NCBI GenBank assembly: GCA_934481345.1
Contig: CAKSPF010000004.1
Span: forward strand, 157,438-221,437
Length of the DNA: 64,000 nt
Origin: an uncultured Clostridia bacterium
GTDB lineage: Bacteria > Bacillota > Clostridia > UMGS1810
Direction: 5' to 3'
Shown: positions 52,654 to 62,247 of the stretch, piece after piece
Layout of the letters: each line of letters begins with the position of its first letter
How positions within the stretch are numbered: the first letter of the stretch is position 1
Position numbers and translations under genes: made by a program
The notes under the pieces: generated by a model
Told to the model about the DNA's origin: nothing
The model's database searches: none
Seen by the model: only the letters and a program-made list of their open reading frames with translations

Positions 52654-54269
52654 TGTGCTGTCTCCTTATCACACAACAGTCTTATAAAACTGTCATTTAT
52701 ATAAACCTTACCTCCGCATACATACGGCTCTGCCGTTGTTCTTCCGGTATGCGTGTTCTCAAAATGGCCGTCCGTATACTCATATGTGATTTGTGTTTCT
52801 TCTCCGTCTAAAACAACCTTTTCAACATACAGATACTTAATCGGCTCATTTCCCAAAAAATCCACAGCCTTTTCGCTCTGCTCAAAGCTGAACTCTTTTG
52901 CTTCGCTTGTATCAATGGTTAAAACATCTTTTTCAAACGTATATTTAATATTTAAAAAATCAAATGTTTCTTTAAGCGGCAGCATATGATTATAATAATA
53001 CTGCGGCGAGGAGAAAGCATTAACCGTCAGTTCATCTTCGCCGGAAATCAATTTATATTCACGCTGGCTGTTTTTTGCACATGTCGTATAGTATTCCGAC
53101 ACCCGGCCGTTATCCGTTCCTGTTCCGATGTCGGTTGCAAGATTATTATACTGTTTCACGTCATCGGTTTTTAAATCAATTACATAGTCAAAATCATAAT
53201 GCAAATATACTTTTTCGTTTTCACTGTCGATACTTACATTTTCAAAACGCTTGCTGCCGTTAGCGCTTACCGACTCAAACCGTTCCGAATAGTCAACGAC
53301 CGTTCCGTCCTTTTTGTTTATCTTTTTCAGGCATTGAGTACCGCCGCCCGGCAAACCTATTCCCATGTAGAGGAAATGATAATCATCTGTTTCCAGTTCT
53401 TCTATAATGCTGTAGCCCTGATATTCATAGTAATTCATCCAATCATCGTAAGTCATCGGAGCGGACTTAAAGTCCGAAAGTATGTCCGATAACTTGTCCA
53501 TATAAAAGCAGTCAACAGACGACTGTTTTGTTACAACCGTACCGTTTTCAAACTTCATTTCCGGGAAGCTGCACAGATAACCTATTATCTCCGGTTTATT
53601 ATTGCCGTCATTATACAAAACGACATACATGCTGTTGTCGCTTTTTTCAACTTCATGTACTATATTGCCATAATTATAAAGGGTATTGACAAACTCTGCC
53701 CACAGCAAACCATTTTCTTCTTTTATCCGCATGTTAAGCCGTTTTTCGCTGAGAATATTACGCAGGCTGTACGGGTATCTGTATACACATTCAAGACTGA
53801 TTGTGCGGTTTTCGGCATTCCAGGTATATCTGCCGCCGATTTCCGAGAAATTAACATTGCTGTCTGCACCGAGTTCCTCGATGACAACAGCCATTTTGCC
53901 GTTTAACGAATAAGAAGTAAGCTGCTTGCCGCGGAAATACGTTTTGATGTCGGTTTCATATATTTTGCCGACCGGCACACCCGGTTTCTGACTGTATGAC
54001 TTTCCGCCGGGCACAAGATTTTCGGGGCTTAAATCATCTATTATCAGCGTCCGCAATGCGTCGGAGTACATATATTGGCTTGTGATATCCTCCACAACGA
54101 CTGCCGTTCTGCCGCCTATATTGTAAGAATCCACCCAAACTCCGTTTATGCATGCTTTTATATCGGTCGAGTATATTGTTCCGGCAATATCGCCGCTTGA
54201 AGCAAAGACGAACAATGGTACCACAGTAAGAATTACTGCTGTCAAAACGGCTGTAATTACTTTCCTCAT
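52650..54269 (-). CDS. large secreted protein with tandem N-terminal repeat and stalk domain
   Basis: The 539-residue protein has a signal peptide (about 1-24). Two copies of a module sharing IYxTDIK, a Gly-Lys turn, SY and AVVxE lie at residues 30-80 and 101-160. A long middle region (about 165-400) looks like a beta-propeller or other beta-rich domain. A copper amine oxidase-like stalk segment (MLPLKETFDFLNIKYTF) is near 445-465. I do not recognise the whole protein. The ATG at 54269 follows AGGAGA. It is 36 bases after the kinase gene and overlaps gerMN, so it may be both a target and part of that operon. Confidence 0.65.
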   Translation of the reverse strand: MRKVITAVLTAVILTVVPLFVFASSGDIAGTIYSTDIKACINGVWVDSYNIGGRTAVVVEDITSQYMYSDALRTLIIDDLSPENLVPGGKSYSQKPGVPVGKIYETDIKTYFRGKQLTSYSLNGKMAVVIEELGADSNVNFSEIGGRYTWNAENRTISLECVYRYPYSLRNILSEKRLNMRIKEENGLLWAEFVNTLYNYGNIVHEVEKSDNSMYVVLYNDGNNKPEIIGYLCSFPEMKFENGTVVTKQSSVDCFYMDKLSDILSDFKSAPMTYDDWMNYYEYQGYSIIEELETDDYHFLYMGIGLPGGGTQCLKKINKKDGTVVDYSERFESVSANGSKRFENVSIDSENEKVYLHYDFDYVIDLKTDDVKQYNNLATDIGTGTDNGRVSEYYTTCAKNSQREYKLISGEDELTVNAFSSPQYYYNHMLPLKETFDFLNIKYTFEKDVLTIDTSEAKEFSFEQSEKAVDFLGNEPIKYLYVEKVVLDGEETQITYEYTDGHFENTHTGRTTAEPYVCGGKVYINDSFIRLLCDKETAQ

Positions 54270-54305
54270 ATCACTTTTTCTCCTCATATCACCACTTTTC
54301 CTCTT

Positions 54306-55316
54306 CTAAAACCACTCGACAAGCGGAAGCGTTATTTTAAACTCACTGCCTTCATTAAGCTCACTTGTCACCTCTATTGTACCGTTATGAAACTCAATCG
54401 CCGACTGTGCTATGGAAAGTCCGAGACCGGTTCCGCCGGTTGCCCTGCTGCGTGCCTTATCAACACGGTAAAATCTGTCAAAAATCCTGGTTACATCCTC
54501 TGAAGATATTCCCACGCCGTTATCCTTTACGGTTATGATTGCCTTTTTGCTTTCTTTTACAAGGCTCACTTCTACCGTACCGTTTTCCGATGTGTATTTA
54601 AGTGCGTTATCAACTATATTGTAAACAGCCTGCCACAAAATATCCTTATTTGCCATTATAAGTATATCTTCATCAGCGCTGCACAAAAGCTCCTTGTTCT
54701 CCATCTCGGCTATAGGAAGCAGATTTTTATTTATTCCCTGCACAACATCTCTAAGATTTATGAGTTCAAGGCTCCCCGACATTGTTTCCGTAAGAGTATC
54801 AAGCTTTGTGATATACAAAAGCTTGTTTACAATGCGGTTAAGTCTTTCGACTTCATCATTCATATCGGACAGAAACTCGCGCACATAGTCCATTTCTATA
54901 TCGGGCGTCTGTATAATGGAATCCGCCATAAGCTTGATTGAGCTGAGCGGAGTTTTAAGTTCATGCGAAGCATTCGACACAAACTCGGTTCTTTGTTTTT
55001 CGAGTACCGACACTTTTTCGCTAAGCTCGTTAAACGCTTCTCCGAGCTGAGAAATTTCATCATTACCGGTTATATCAAGCTTTTCGTAAAGGTTGCCCTC
55101 GCTCATTGCCGTAATTTTATTAGTAAAATCCACTATCCTTTTCGTAAAAAGATATGAATACACAAAAACAACAATTGCCGCAAAAACCGAAATTACAATC
55201 GAAATCAGAATTGCTCTTTTTATACCGAAATTTATAATATAGCAACTGAACAAAATAAGTGTAATCACCATTACCAAAAAATATGTAAGCACAAGCTTTA
55301 CGGTTATTTTGTCCAT
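54306..55316 (-). CDS. sensor histidine kinase with almost no external loop
   Basis: The 336-residue kinase has two membrane helices (about 8-27 and 35-56) separated by only about seven residues. HAMP (57-105), HisKA with His118 in NASHELKTPLSSIK, and the ATPase boxes VDNALKYT, DNGVGISSED and GTGLGLSIA follow. Such layouts sense within the membrane or through partner proteins. The ATG at 55316 was chosen by fit to the helix start; no clear ribosome site is seen and an upstream start overlapping the regulator is possible. Confidence 0.85.
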   Translation of the reverse strand: MDKITVKLVLTYFLVMVITLILFSCYIINFGIKRAILISIVISVFAAIVVFVYSYLFTKRIVDFTNKITAMSEGNLYEKLDITGNDEISQLGEAFNELSEKVSVLEKQRTEFVSNASHELKTPLSSIKLMADSIIQTPDIEMDYVREFLSDMNDEVERLNRIVNKLLYITKLDTLTETMSGSLELINLRDVVQGINKNLLPIAEMENKELLCSADEDILIMANKDILWQAVYNIVDNALKYTSENGTVEVSLVKESKKAIITVKDNGVGISSEDVTRIFDRFYRVDKARSRATGGTGLGLSIAQSAIEFHNGTIEVTSELNEGSEFKITLPLVEWF

Positions 55317-55332
55317 ATTTTTAGCAAGTTTA

Positions 55333-56019
55333 TCAAGTAATGTCTTTAAAATAGTAACCAGCTCCCCATTTAGTAAGCAGATACACAGGTTCCGCACTGT
55401 TCGGCTCTATTTTCTCGCGGAGCCTTCTTACATGAACATCCACGGTTCTTGCGTCGCCGGGATAATCGTATCCCCAGATAAGATCAAGGAGATTTTCTCT
55501 TGAATACACCTTGCCGGGATTGCACACAAGCAAATCCATAAGATCAAATTCCTTACTTGTAAGATCGGTAGTTACGCCCTCAATGGTAACTGTTCTCTGA
55601 TTATAGTCGAGTTCTACCGTTCCCATGCGTATTTTGGAGCGGTCGCCCTCTTTTGCAATCGGGGTAATTCTTCGCATAATAGCCTTTACACGGGCTTTGA
55701 GCTCAAGTATGTTAAACGGTTTTGTAATATAGTCGTCTGCGCCGTATTCCAGCCCCATAATTTTATCCATATCTTCTGTTTTTGCCGTAACCATTATTAT
55801 CGGTATGCTCGAAAATTCTCTTATTTTCTGGCACACCGAAAGACCGTCTATTTTCGGAAGCATAAGATCAAGTATTATTATGTCGAGGTTTTTGTCGTGA
55901 GAAAGCTTCAACGCTTCCTCGCCGTCATATGCGGTTTCTACTGTATAGCCGTCCTGTTCAAAATTAAACTTCATGCCTTTAACCAAAAGCTTTTCATCAT
56001 CAACTATCAAGATTTTCAT
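55333..56019 (-). CDS. OmpR/PhoB-family response regulator
   Basis: The 228-residue protein has a receiver with VDDEK, phosphoacceptor Asp in IILDLMLPKIDG, and YITKPFN. The winged-helix domain has LTSKEFDLMDLLVCNPGKV and RTVDVHVRRLREKIE. It follows comEA by 5 bases and pairs with the downstream kinase. It resembles WalR/PhoP regulators, but no WalHIJ-type accessory genes are present. Confidence 0.92.
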   Translation of the reverse strand: MKILIVDDEKLLVKGMKFNFEQDGYTVETAYDGEEALKLSHDKNLDIIILDLMLPKIDGLSVCQKIREFSSIPIIMVTAKTEDMDKIMGLEYGADDYITKPFNILELKARVKAIMRRITPIAKEGDRSKIRMGTVELDYNQRTVTIEGVTTDLTSKEFDLMDLLVCNPGKVYSRENLLDLIWGYDYPGDARTVDVHVRRLREKIEPNSAEPVYLLTKWGAGYYFKDIT

Positions 56020-56024
56020 TATGG

Positions 56025-56561
56025 CTATTCCTCCGTCTTTATGTAATCCTTCATTTTTTCAAAACTCTTTTTGCCTACACCCTTTACGCCCATAAGGTCC
56101 TCCGGTTTTGAAAAACCTCCGCTTTCCTCGCGGTATTTCATAATTCTTCCGGCAAGCGTTTCTCCTACTCCGGGTATCAGAAGCAGCATTTCCTTATTCG
56201 CCGTATTGATATTTACAACAGGCGTTCCGTAGTTGGACGGCTGTCCGTCTGACGGAACATCGACCGTAAGGTTTTCGGTAACTGTCGCGTCAAGATTAAT
56301 ATCCTCCACGGAAGCATTCTCGGTAATTCCGCCTGCGGCATATATAACCTCGCACACCTTTGACTTTTCTTTTACTTTGTATGTGCCGGGATTAACCACC
56401 TCGCCGCATACCTTTACACTTATAAGCTTTGCGTTTTCGTTGCTGTTTTCAGCTTTTATATCATATGTTTTAAAACCGTCTTTAATGTTATATCCTACAA
56501 ATGACAATATGCACATAACGCACAAAACCGCAAGGCATTTTTCAAATTTCTCGAATTTCAT
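56025..56561 (-). CDS. comEA: ComEA-like membrane-anchored helix-hairpin-helix protein
   Basis: The 178-residue protein has an N-terminal membrane helix (about 8-24), an SLBB domain (about 45-100: VKVCGEVVNPGTYKV) and two helix-hairpin-helix motifs (NINTANKEMLLLIPGVGETLAG and LMGVKGVGKKSFEKM, both shown shortened). In competent bacteria ComEA binds incoming DNA outside the membrane and passes it to ComEC. No comEC or comF is in the window; its place 3 bases after rpoD is unusual, so the role in uptake is inferred only. Confidence 0.86.
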   Translation of the reverse strand: MKFEKFEKCLAVLCVMCILSFVGYNIKDGFKTYDIKAENSNENAKLISVKVCGEVVNPGTYKVKEKSKVCEVIYAAGGITENASVEDINLDATVTENLTVDVPSDGQPSNYGTPVVNINTANKEMLLLIPGVGETLAGRIMKYREESGGFSKPEDLMGVKGVGKKSFEKMKDYIKTEE

Positions 56562-56564
56562 AGC

Positions 56565-57656
<1,092 letters not shown>

Positions 57657-57781
57657 AAAAATACTCCTTTCCGCAGGCAAAACCGACAAATACAAATCGA
57701 TTCCGCCCATGCACAAAACATTTAAAATTCCGGCTTGAAAATCCGAATGTCCCATGCAAAAGTGTGACGTTTTGGATAATG

Positions 57782-59533
57782 TCACTGGTTTTTAATTTCG
57801 TCGTTAAGTTTGGCAATGCTCTCGGAATTATGTCCGCCGAGCATTTTTAAAATATTGTTTCTGTTCATGCGGTCATTTATAATCTTTATATAATCGCGAA
57901 AAGCCTTTTCCGAATCTTCGGTCTGATTATCCAAACTCAGAATAAGCGTTATTTCGCGTATGTCTTCCTCATTCTCAAACGCTTCAATGACAGACGGCAA
58001 ATCAATTGTGCTGTCTTCAGCATATTTTTCTTCAATATATCTTAGCAGTTTCAAATGCGTTTCATTCTCAAAAAGCGTTTCACTGACAGCCGCACGGTGG
58101 TTTTTATAAAGCGATTTCTCCGACAGCAGCAATCCCAACAGCAATTGACGGGTGCGGTTCAGATAATTATCGCTTCCCGCTTTGGCATTTCGGTTTGAAA
58201 TAGTCATTATATCGCTTTGTTCTTGCGTATCAGGCTTGCTCCTGACTGCTTTTACAACTCCGAGCTGAGAATAAATTGCATTTTGTGCAACGCCTGTTTT
58301 TTCTGAAAGAGCCTCAATGTAGACGTCAAGCTCCACAGGATTTCTGATAAGCTTGAAATATTCCAGAACTTCGCTTATATATGCAACCTTTTCTTCATTT
58401 TTTTGCACATCATATTTTAACTCAAAATGTTCCATTAAATACGCCATATCGGATTTTCTTTTTTCAATGCAGTTATTAAAACGCGTCTTTCCGTAGGCAT
58501 TTATATATTCGTCGGGGTCCTTTTTATCACGCAGATTCATTGCCGATATTTTTATGTCAAATTCTCGAAGAATGGTTATTGCTCTTGCGGTTGCCTTCCT
58601 GCCGGCCTCATCACTGTCATAACAGATAACCGCTTCCTTAAAATCTCCGGCAATCATCTTTGCCTGCTGTGTTGTAAGAGCCGTTCCGAGTGTTGCGACG
58701 GTATTTAAGTATCCGCTCTTTGCAAGTGCGATAACATCCATATATCCCTCAACCAAAATTACATAATCCTTGCCGGCTCTCCGTGCAACATTTAAAAAAT
58801 ATAAATTTCTGCTTTTATTAAAAACAGGTGAATCGGAGGAATTAAGATATTTCGGCTTGCTGTCATCAAGCACGCGTCCGCCGAAGCCTATAACACGGTT
58901 TCGGATATCGAATATCGGAAACATTACCCTGTTTCTGAAGGTATCGTAATATTTGCCGTTATCGCTCGCTTTGATAAGCCCGGCACTGAGAATATCGCTT
59001 TCGCGGCAGCCTTTTTCTTTAAGATAAGCAAACAGAGCATTCCAACTGTCACGGGCATATCCGAGGAAAAATCTCTTTGCCGCAAGACCGTCAAGCGAAC
59101 GTTTTTTAAAATACTCCACTGCAGCCTTTCCGCTTTTTAAATTATCATAAAAAAACTGCGCTGCCATTTTATTTATTTCATAAATGACTTCTTTTTGCTT
59201 TATCTTTGCTGCATATGCGGCGCTGTCCTTTTCATTCGGCCTCGGAAGCGAAATACCTGCGCGCTGTGCGAGTTTTTCCACAGCTTCCACAAACGATATA
59301 TTTTCAATTTTCATAAGAAAATGGATGACATTACCGCCCTCCGAGCAGCCAAAGCAATGGAATATACCCTTTTGAGGCGACACCGAAAACGAAGGTGTTT
59401 TTTCATTATGAAACGGGCACAGTCCCACATAAGAGCTGCCCGCTTTTTTTAATGTAACATATTGTGACACAACATCGTAAATATCGTTTTTATCAGCCAC
59501 TTCCCTTATTATATATTCGGGATACAAAGGCAT
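57782..59533 (-). CDS. dnaG: DNA primase
   Basis: Makes RNA primers for lagging-strand synthesis. The 583-residue protein has an N-terminal zinc-binding domain with Cys39, His42, Cys60 and Cys63 (CPFHNEKTP, HCFGC). The Toprim core has VILVEGYMDVIAL and DSDEAGRKATARA, and a C-terminal helicase-binding domain follows. AGGAGG fixes the ATG at 59533. It lies 115 bases after dgt. Confidence 0.97.
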   Translation of the reverse strand: MPLYPEYIIREVADKNDIYDVVSQYVTLKKAGSSYVGLCPFHNEKTPSFSVSPQKGIFHCFGCSEGGNVIHFLMKIENISFVEAVEKLAQRAGISLPRPNEKDSAAYAAKIKQKEVIYEINKMAAQFFYDNLKSGKAAVEYFKKRSLDGLAAKRFFLGYARDSWNALFAYLKEKGCRESDILSAGLIKASDNGKYYDTFRNRVMFPIFDIRNRVIGFGGRVLDDSKPKYLNSSDSPVFNKSRNLYFLNVARRAGKDYVILVEGYMDVIALAKSGYLNTVATLGTALTTQQAKMIAGDFKEAVICYDSDEAGRKATARAITILREFDIKISAMNLRDKKDPDEYINAYGKTRFNNCIEKRKSDMAYLMEHFELKYDVQKNEEKVAYISEVLEYFKLIRNPVELDVYIEALSEKTGVAQNAIYSQLGVVKAVRSKPDTQEQSDIMTISNRNAKAGSDNYLNRTRQLLLGLLLSEKSLYKNHRAAVSETLFENETHLKLLRYIEEKYAEDSTIDLPSVIEAFENEEDIREITLILSLDNQTEDSEKAFRDYIKIINDRMNRNNILKMLGGHNSESIAKLNDEIKNQ

Positions 59534-59648
59534 AACCAAACCTCCTATATGAAGTATATTCGACAAAAAAGCGGTTTTTCCTTTTTAAAAACAAATGCTT
59601 GGCAGCTTGCACAAACTTTCGGTATAACGCACTGCAAAATCTGTAAAA

Positions 59649-60638
59649 TTAAACTATAGGCATAAAAAGCTTTTCAAAAAGCGACACGCAATAGTTGTCT
59701 GTCATACCGGAAATATAGTCGCACACAACAGTATCGGTATCCCAGTCGTTAAGAAGTTTTTTATATTCCCCGGGAAGCTTGTCCGGATTAGATCTGAAAT
59801 ATCCGTAAAGCTTTTCTATTACCATATACGACTGATAATCGCGTACTGCATGTTTGGTGTACACAGCGTCAAACATAAACTGTCTTAAAAGCAGCATTTG
59901 TTTTTCGGTTGACGGCGTCATACACACCTTTTCATTTTTTATACTTGCATTAATTATATCTTTTATAAGTGTGTCAATCCGTTCGGAATTGGTTTTGCCG
60001 AGGCTTTCAACCTGTTCTGCGGGCAAATCGCTCTCCTTTATAACGCCGGCGCGTATTGCGTCATCAATATCATGATTGATATATGCAAATCTGTCTGCAA
60101 ATTTAACAACGATTCCCTCCTGGGTTTTGGGCATATTTGAGCCTGTATGATTTACTATTCCGTCCCTTACCTCCGCCGTAAGATTCATACCCCTGCCGTC
60201 ACGTTCAATAATATCCGTTACCCTCAGGCTTTGCTCATAGTGTTTGAATCCGCGCGGATTTAAGCTGTCCAAAGCCCTTTCGCCGGAATGTCCGAACGGA
60301 GTATGCCCCAAATCATGCCCCATGCTTATAGCTTCCACTAAGTCTTCGTTAAGGCGCAGCGCCCTTGCAACGGTGCGCGCAATCTGCGAAACTTCAAGAG
60401 TATGCGTCAGTCTTGTTCTGAAATGGTCGTTATCCGTTGAAATGAAAACCTGCGTTTTATGTTTCAAACGCCGAAAAGACTTTGAATGTATAATTCTGTC
60501 GCGGTCTCGGGCAAAATCTCCCCTTATACTGCATTTTTCCTCCGGACGCATTCTTCCTGCCGAATCGGAAGTTTTAAATGCCATTGGTGAAAGTATGGAT
60601 TTTTCAAGTTCTTCATGTATTTCTCTTATGCATGCCAC
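59649..60638 (-). CDS. dgt: deoxyguanosinetriphosphate triphosphohydrolase-like protein
   Basis: HD-domain dNTPase, 329 residues. Motifs are RDRIIHSKSFRRLKHKTQVF (seen as RRLKHKTQV), RLTHTLEVSQIARTVAR, the metal pair in GHDLGHTPFGH, and KFADRFAYINHDIDDA. The start is a GTG with GGGGTAG upstream. dgt-dnaG-rpoD is a frequent order in Clostridia, tying nucleotide pool control to replication and transcription initiation. Confidence 0.93.
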   Translation of the reverse strand: MACIREIHEELEKSILSPMAFKTSDSAGRMRPEEKCSIRGDFARDRDRIIHSKSFRRLKHKTQVFISTDNDHFRTRLTHTLEVSQIARTVARALRLNEDLVEAISMGHDLGHTPFGHSGERALDSLNPRGFKHYEQSLRVTDIIERDGRGMNLTAEVRDGIVNHTGSNMPKTQEGIVVKFADRFAYINHDIDDAIRAGVIKESDLPAEQVESLGKTNSERIDTLIKDIINASIKNEKVCMTPSTEKQMLLLRQFMFDAVYTKHAVRDYQSYMVIEKLYGYFRSNPDKLPGEYKKLLNDWDTDTVVCDYISGMTDNYCVSLFEKLFMPIV

Positions 60639-60737
60639 AGCATTCTACCCCTTAAATTCAATTAAACAGCAATATAATATTAATATACTCCAAAAAAATT
60701 AAAAATCCTTTTTATTGTGCATAAAAACTTTTTAAAA

Positions 60738-60788
60738 TGCAAAAACAGCCCTGCTGCGAATAAAACATCGCCGCAGGGCTGTAAAAAT
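60738..60788 (-). terminator. terminator after the ferredoxin-like gene
   Basis: ACAGCCCTGC (60745-60754) pairs with GCAGGGCTGT (60773-60782), followed on the minus strand by T5. Confidence 0.85.
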
Positions 60789-61474
60789 CAATCAACAATG
60801 CTGCCGTCCGTGGATATAACAACGACCTGCCAGGGAATAAACTTTCCGCTGTTTTTTATCGCCTCTTTTGCCGCATTTTCGATTCCGCCGCAGCAAGGAA
60901 CCTCCATGCGAACCACTGTAACGCTTTTGATATCATTATTTTTTATTATCTCGGTAAGCTTTTGTGAATACTCGGTGTCATCAAGCTTCGGGCAGCCGAT
61001 TACAGTAATTTTATTTTTAATAAATCTATTATGAAAATCTCCGTAGGCATATGCCGTGCAGTCTGCGGCTATAAGCAAATTTGCTCCGTCAAAATACGGT
61101 GCGTTTACAGGTACAAGTTTTATCTGAACCGGCCACTGCATAAGGCGGCTTTGCGCCTCCCGGCAAACTATACCGTTTTCTTCTTTTCTTGTAATTTTTT
61201 TAGAGTTTGTGCCCGGGCAGCCGCACGGAAGAGATTTTTTCGCCTGATTTCTTTTTACCGCTTCTTCATCATATGCCGCCGCTTCTCTTTCAACAAACGA
61301 TATGGCATTTGTCGGACATGCCGGAAGGCAATCGCCGAGTCCGTCGCAGTAATCGTCGCGCAGAAGCTTTGCTTTTCCGTTTACCATACCTATTGCTCCC
61401 TCATGGCACGCATTTGCACAAGCTCCGCAGCCATTGCATTTTTCCTCATTTATTTCTATAATTCTTCTTATCAC
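60788..61474 (-). CDS. ferredoxin-like iron-sulfur protein
   Basis: The 228-residue protein has a full [4Fe-4S] motif at Cys13, Cys16, Cys19 and Cys23. A second motif CDGLGDCLPACP (Cys43, Cys49, Cys53) has Leu46 in place of the expected fourth cysteine. A linker with CGCPG precedes a C-terminal domain of unknown fold containing IGCPKL and EVPCCGG. The start is GTG after AGGGGGT. It is divergent from a Crp/Fnr regulator; such pairs in anaerobes often belong to nitrosative or redox stress responses, but hcp itself is not in the window. Confidence 0.8.
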   Translation of the reverse strand: MIRRIIEINEEKCNGCGACANACHEGAIGMVNGKAKLLRDDYCDGLGDCLPACPTNAISFVEREAAAYDEEAVKRNQAKKSLPCGCPGTNSKKITRKEENGIVCREAQSRLMQWPVQIKLVPVNAPYFDGANLLIAADCTAYAYGDFHNRFIKNKITVIGCPKLDDTEYSQKLTEIIKNNDIKSVTVVRMEVPCCGGIENAAKEAIKNSGKFIPWQVVVISTDGSIVD

Positions 61475-61513
61475 AATAAGAACCCCCTGTTATTTATTTG
61501 ACTTTATGCAGAT

Positions 61514-61519
61514 ATTATA
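61514..61519 (-). promoter_or_regulatory. -10 element of the ferredoxin-like gene, no -35
   Basis: TATAAT on the minus strand; the position 17 bases upstream reads CAGAAA, not a -35. Predicted start is near 61507, which puts the palindrome at 61542-61555 at -41.5, fitting activator-dependent transcription. Confidence 0.6.
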
Positions 61520-61541
61520 ATATAATTAAACAAATATTTCT

Positions 61542-61555
61542 GTTGCATTTGCAAC
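61542..61555. promoter_or_regulatory. palindromic Crp/Fnr-type site
   Basis: GTTGCATTTGCAAC is a perfect inverted repeat. It lies 18 bases before the Crp/Fnr gene ATG, so binding could also repress that gene. Confidence 0.6.
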
Positions 61556-61573
61556 GCGTAAAGAGGAAAATAA

Positions 61574-62221
61574 ATGAAAAATTATATTAATACTCTAAGA
61601 AATTGTCCGCTTTTTTTTAATTTTACAGATAATGAAATTTATAACGCAGTAAATTTATCGAAACCCAAAATTAAGAAATATTCAAAAAACGAATTTGTTT
61701 TTTCAGCAGAAAATTCTGTTTCGGAGCTTGGAATTGTTTTAAGCGGAAATGTATCTGTAATCAAAGAGGATTTCTGGGGAAACCGTGCAATACTTACAAA
61801 AATAAACCAAAGTGAAATTTTCGGCGAAGCTTTTGCTCTGATTATGACAGACAGGCTCCCGGTAAGCGTTATATCAAACAATTCTTCGGAGATAATGTTT
61901 TTAGACAGCAAAAAAATAACAGAATTAAACTCAAAGCTTATTACAAATCTGCTTCAAATTTTTGCACAAAAAAATATAATGCTGACGCAAAAGATAGAAC
62001 ATCTTATAAAACGTACAACAAAAGAAAAAGTATTGTCATATCTGTCGGCAGAGGCACAGTCACATAAGAGTAATGCTTTTTTTATTCCGTTCAGCCGTTC
62101 GGAGCTTGCGGATTATCTTTCCGTTGACCGCAGTGCGCTGTCACGGGAACTTTGCCGTCTTCGTGACAGCGGCATACTGAGGTTTAACAAAAATCATTTT
62201 GAACTTTTAAAACAGTCATGA
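61574..62221 (+). CDS. Crp/Fnr-family transcriptional regulator
   Basis: The 215-residue protein has a cNMP-binding-like beta roll (about 10-125: LGIVLSGNVSVIKED, IFGEAFALI), a long dimerisation helix, and a winged helix with SRSELADYLSVDRSALSRELCRL. There is no N-terminal cysteine cluster as in Fnr, so it is not an Fe-S oxygen sensor; a haem or other small-ligand sensor (HcpR-like) is possible. AGAGGA precedes the ATG. It probably controls the divergent ferredoxin-like gene through the palindrome between them. Confidence 0.87.
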   Translation: MKNYINTLRNCPLFFNFTDNEIYNAVNLSKPKIKKYSKNEFVFSAENSVSELGIVLSGNVSVIKEDFWGNRAILTKINQSEIFGEAFALIMTDRLPVSVISNNSSEIMFLDSKKITELNSKLITNLLQIFAQKNIMLTQKIEHLIKRTTKEKVLSYLSAEAQSHKSNAFFIPFSRSELADYLSVDRSALSRELCRLRDSGILRFNKNHFELLKQS

Positions 62222-62247
62222 AAATTTAAAACTTATCTGCCTATGCT

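Noticed and set aside
57657..57785. 43-codon N-terminal extension of rpoD
   Set aside because: No similarity to sigma factors, overlaps the dnaG end, and AAAGGAG with a GTG at 57656 gives the expected start.
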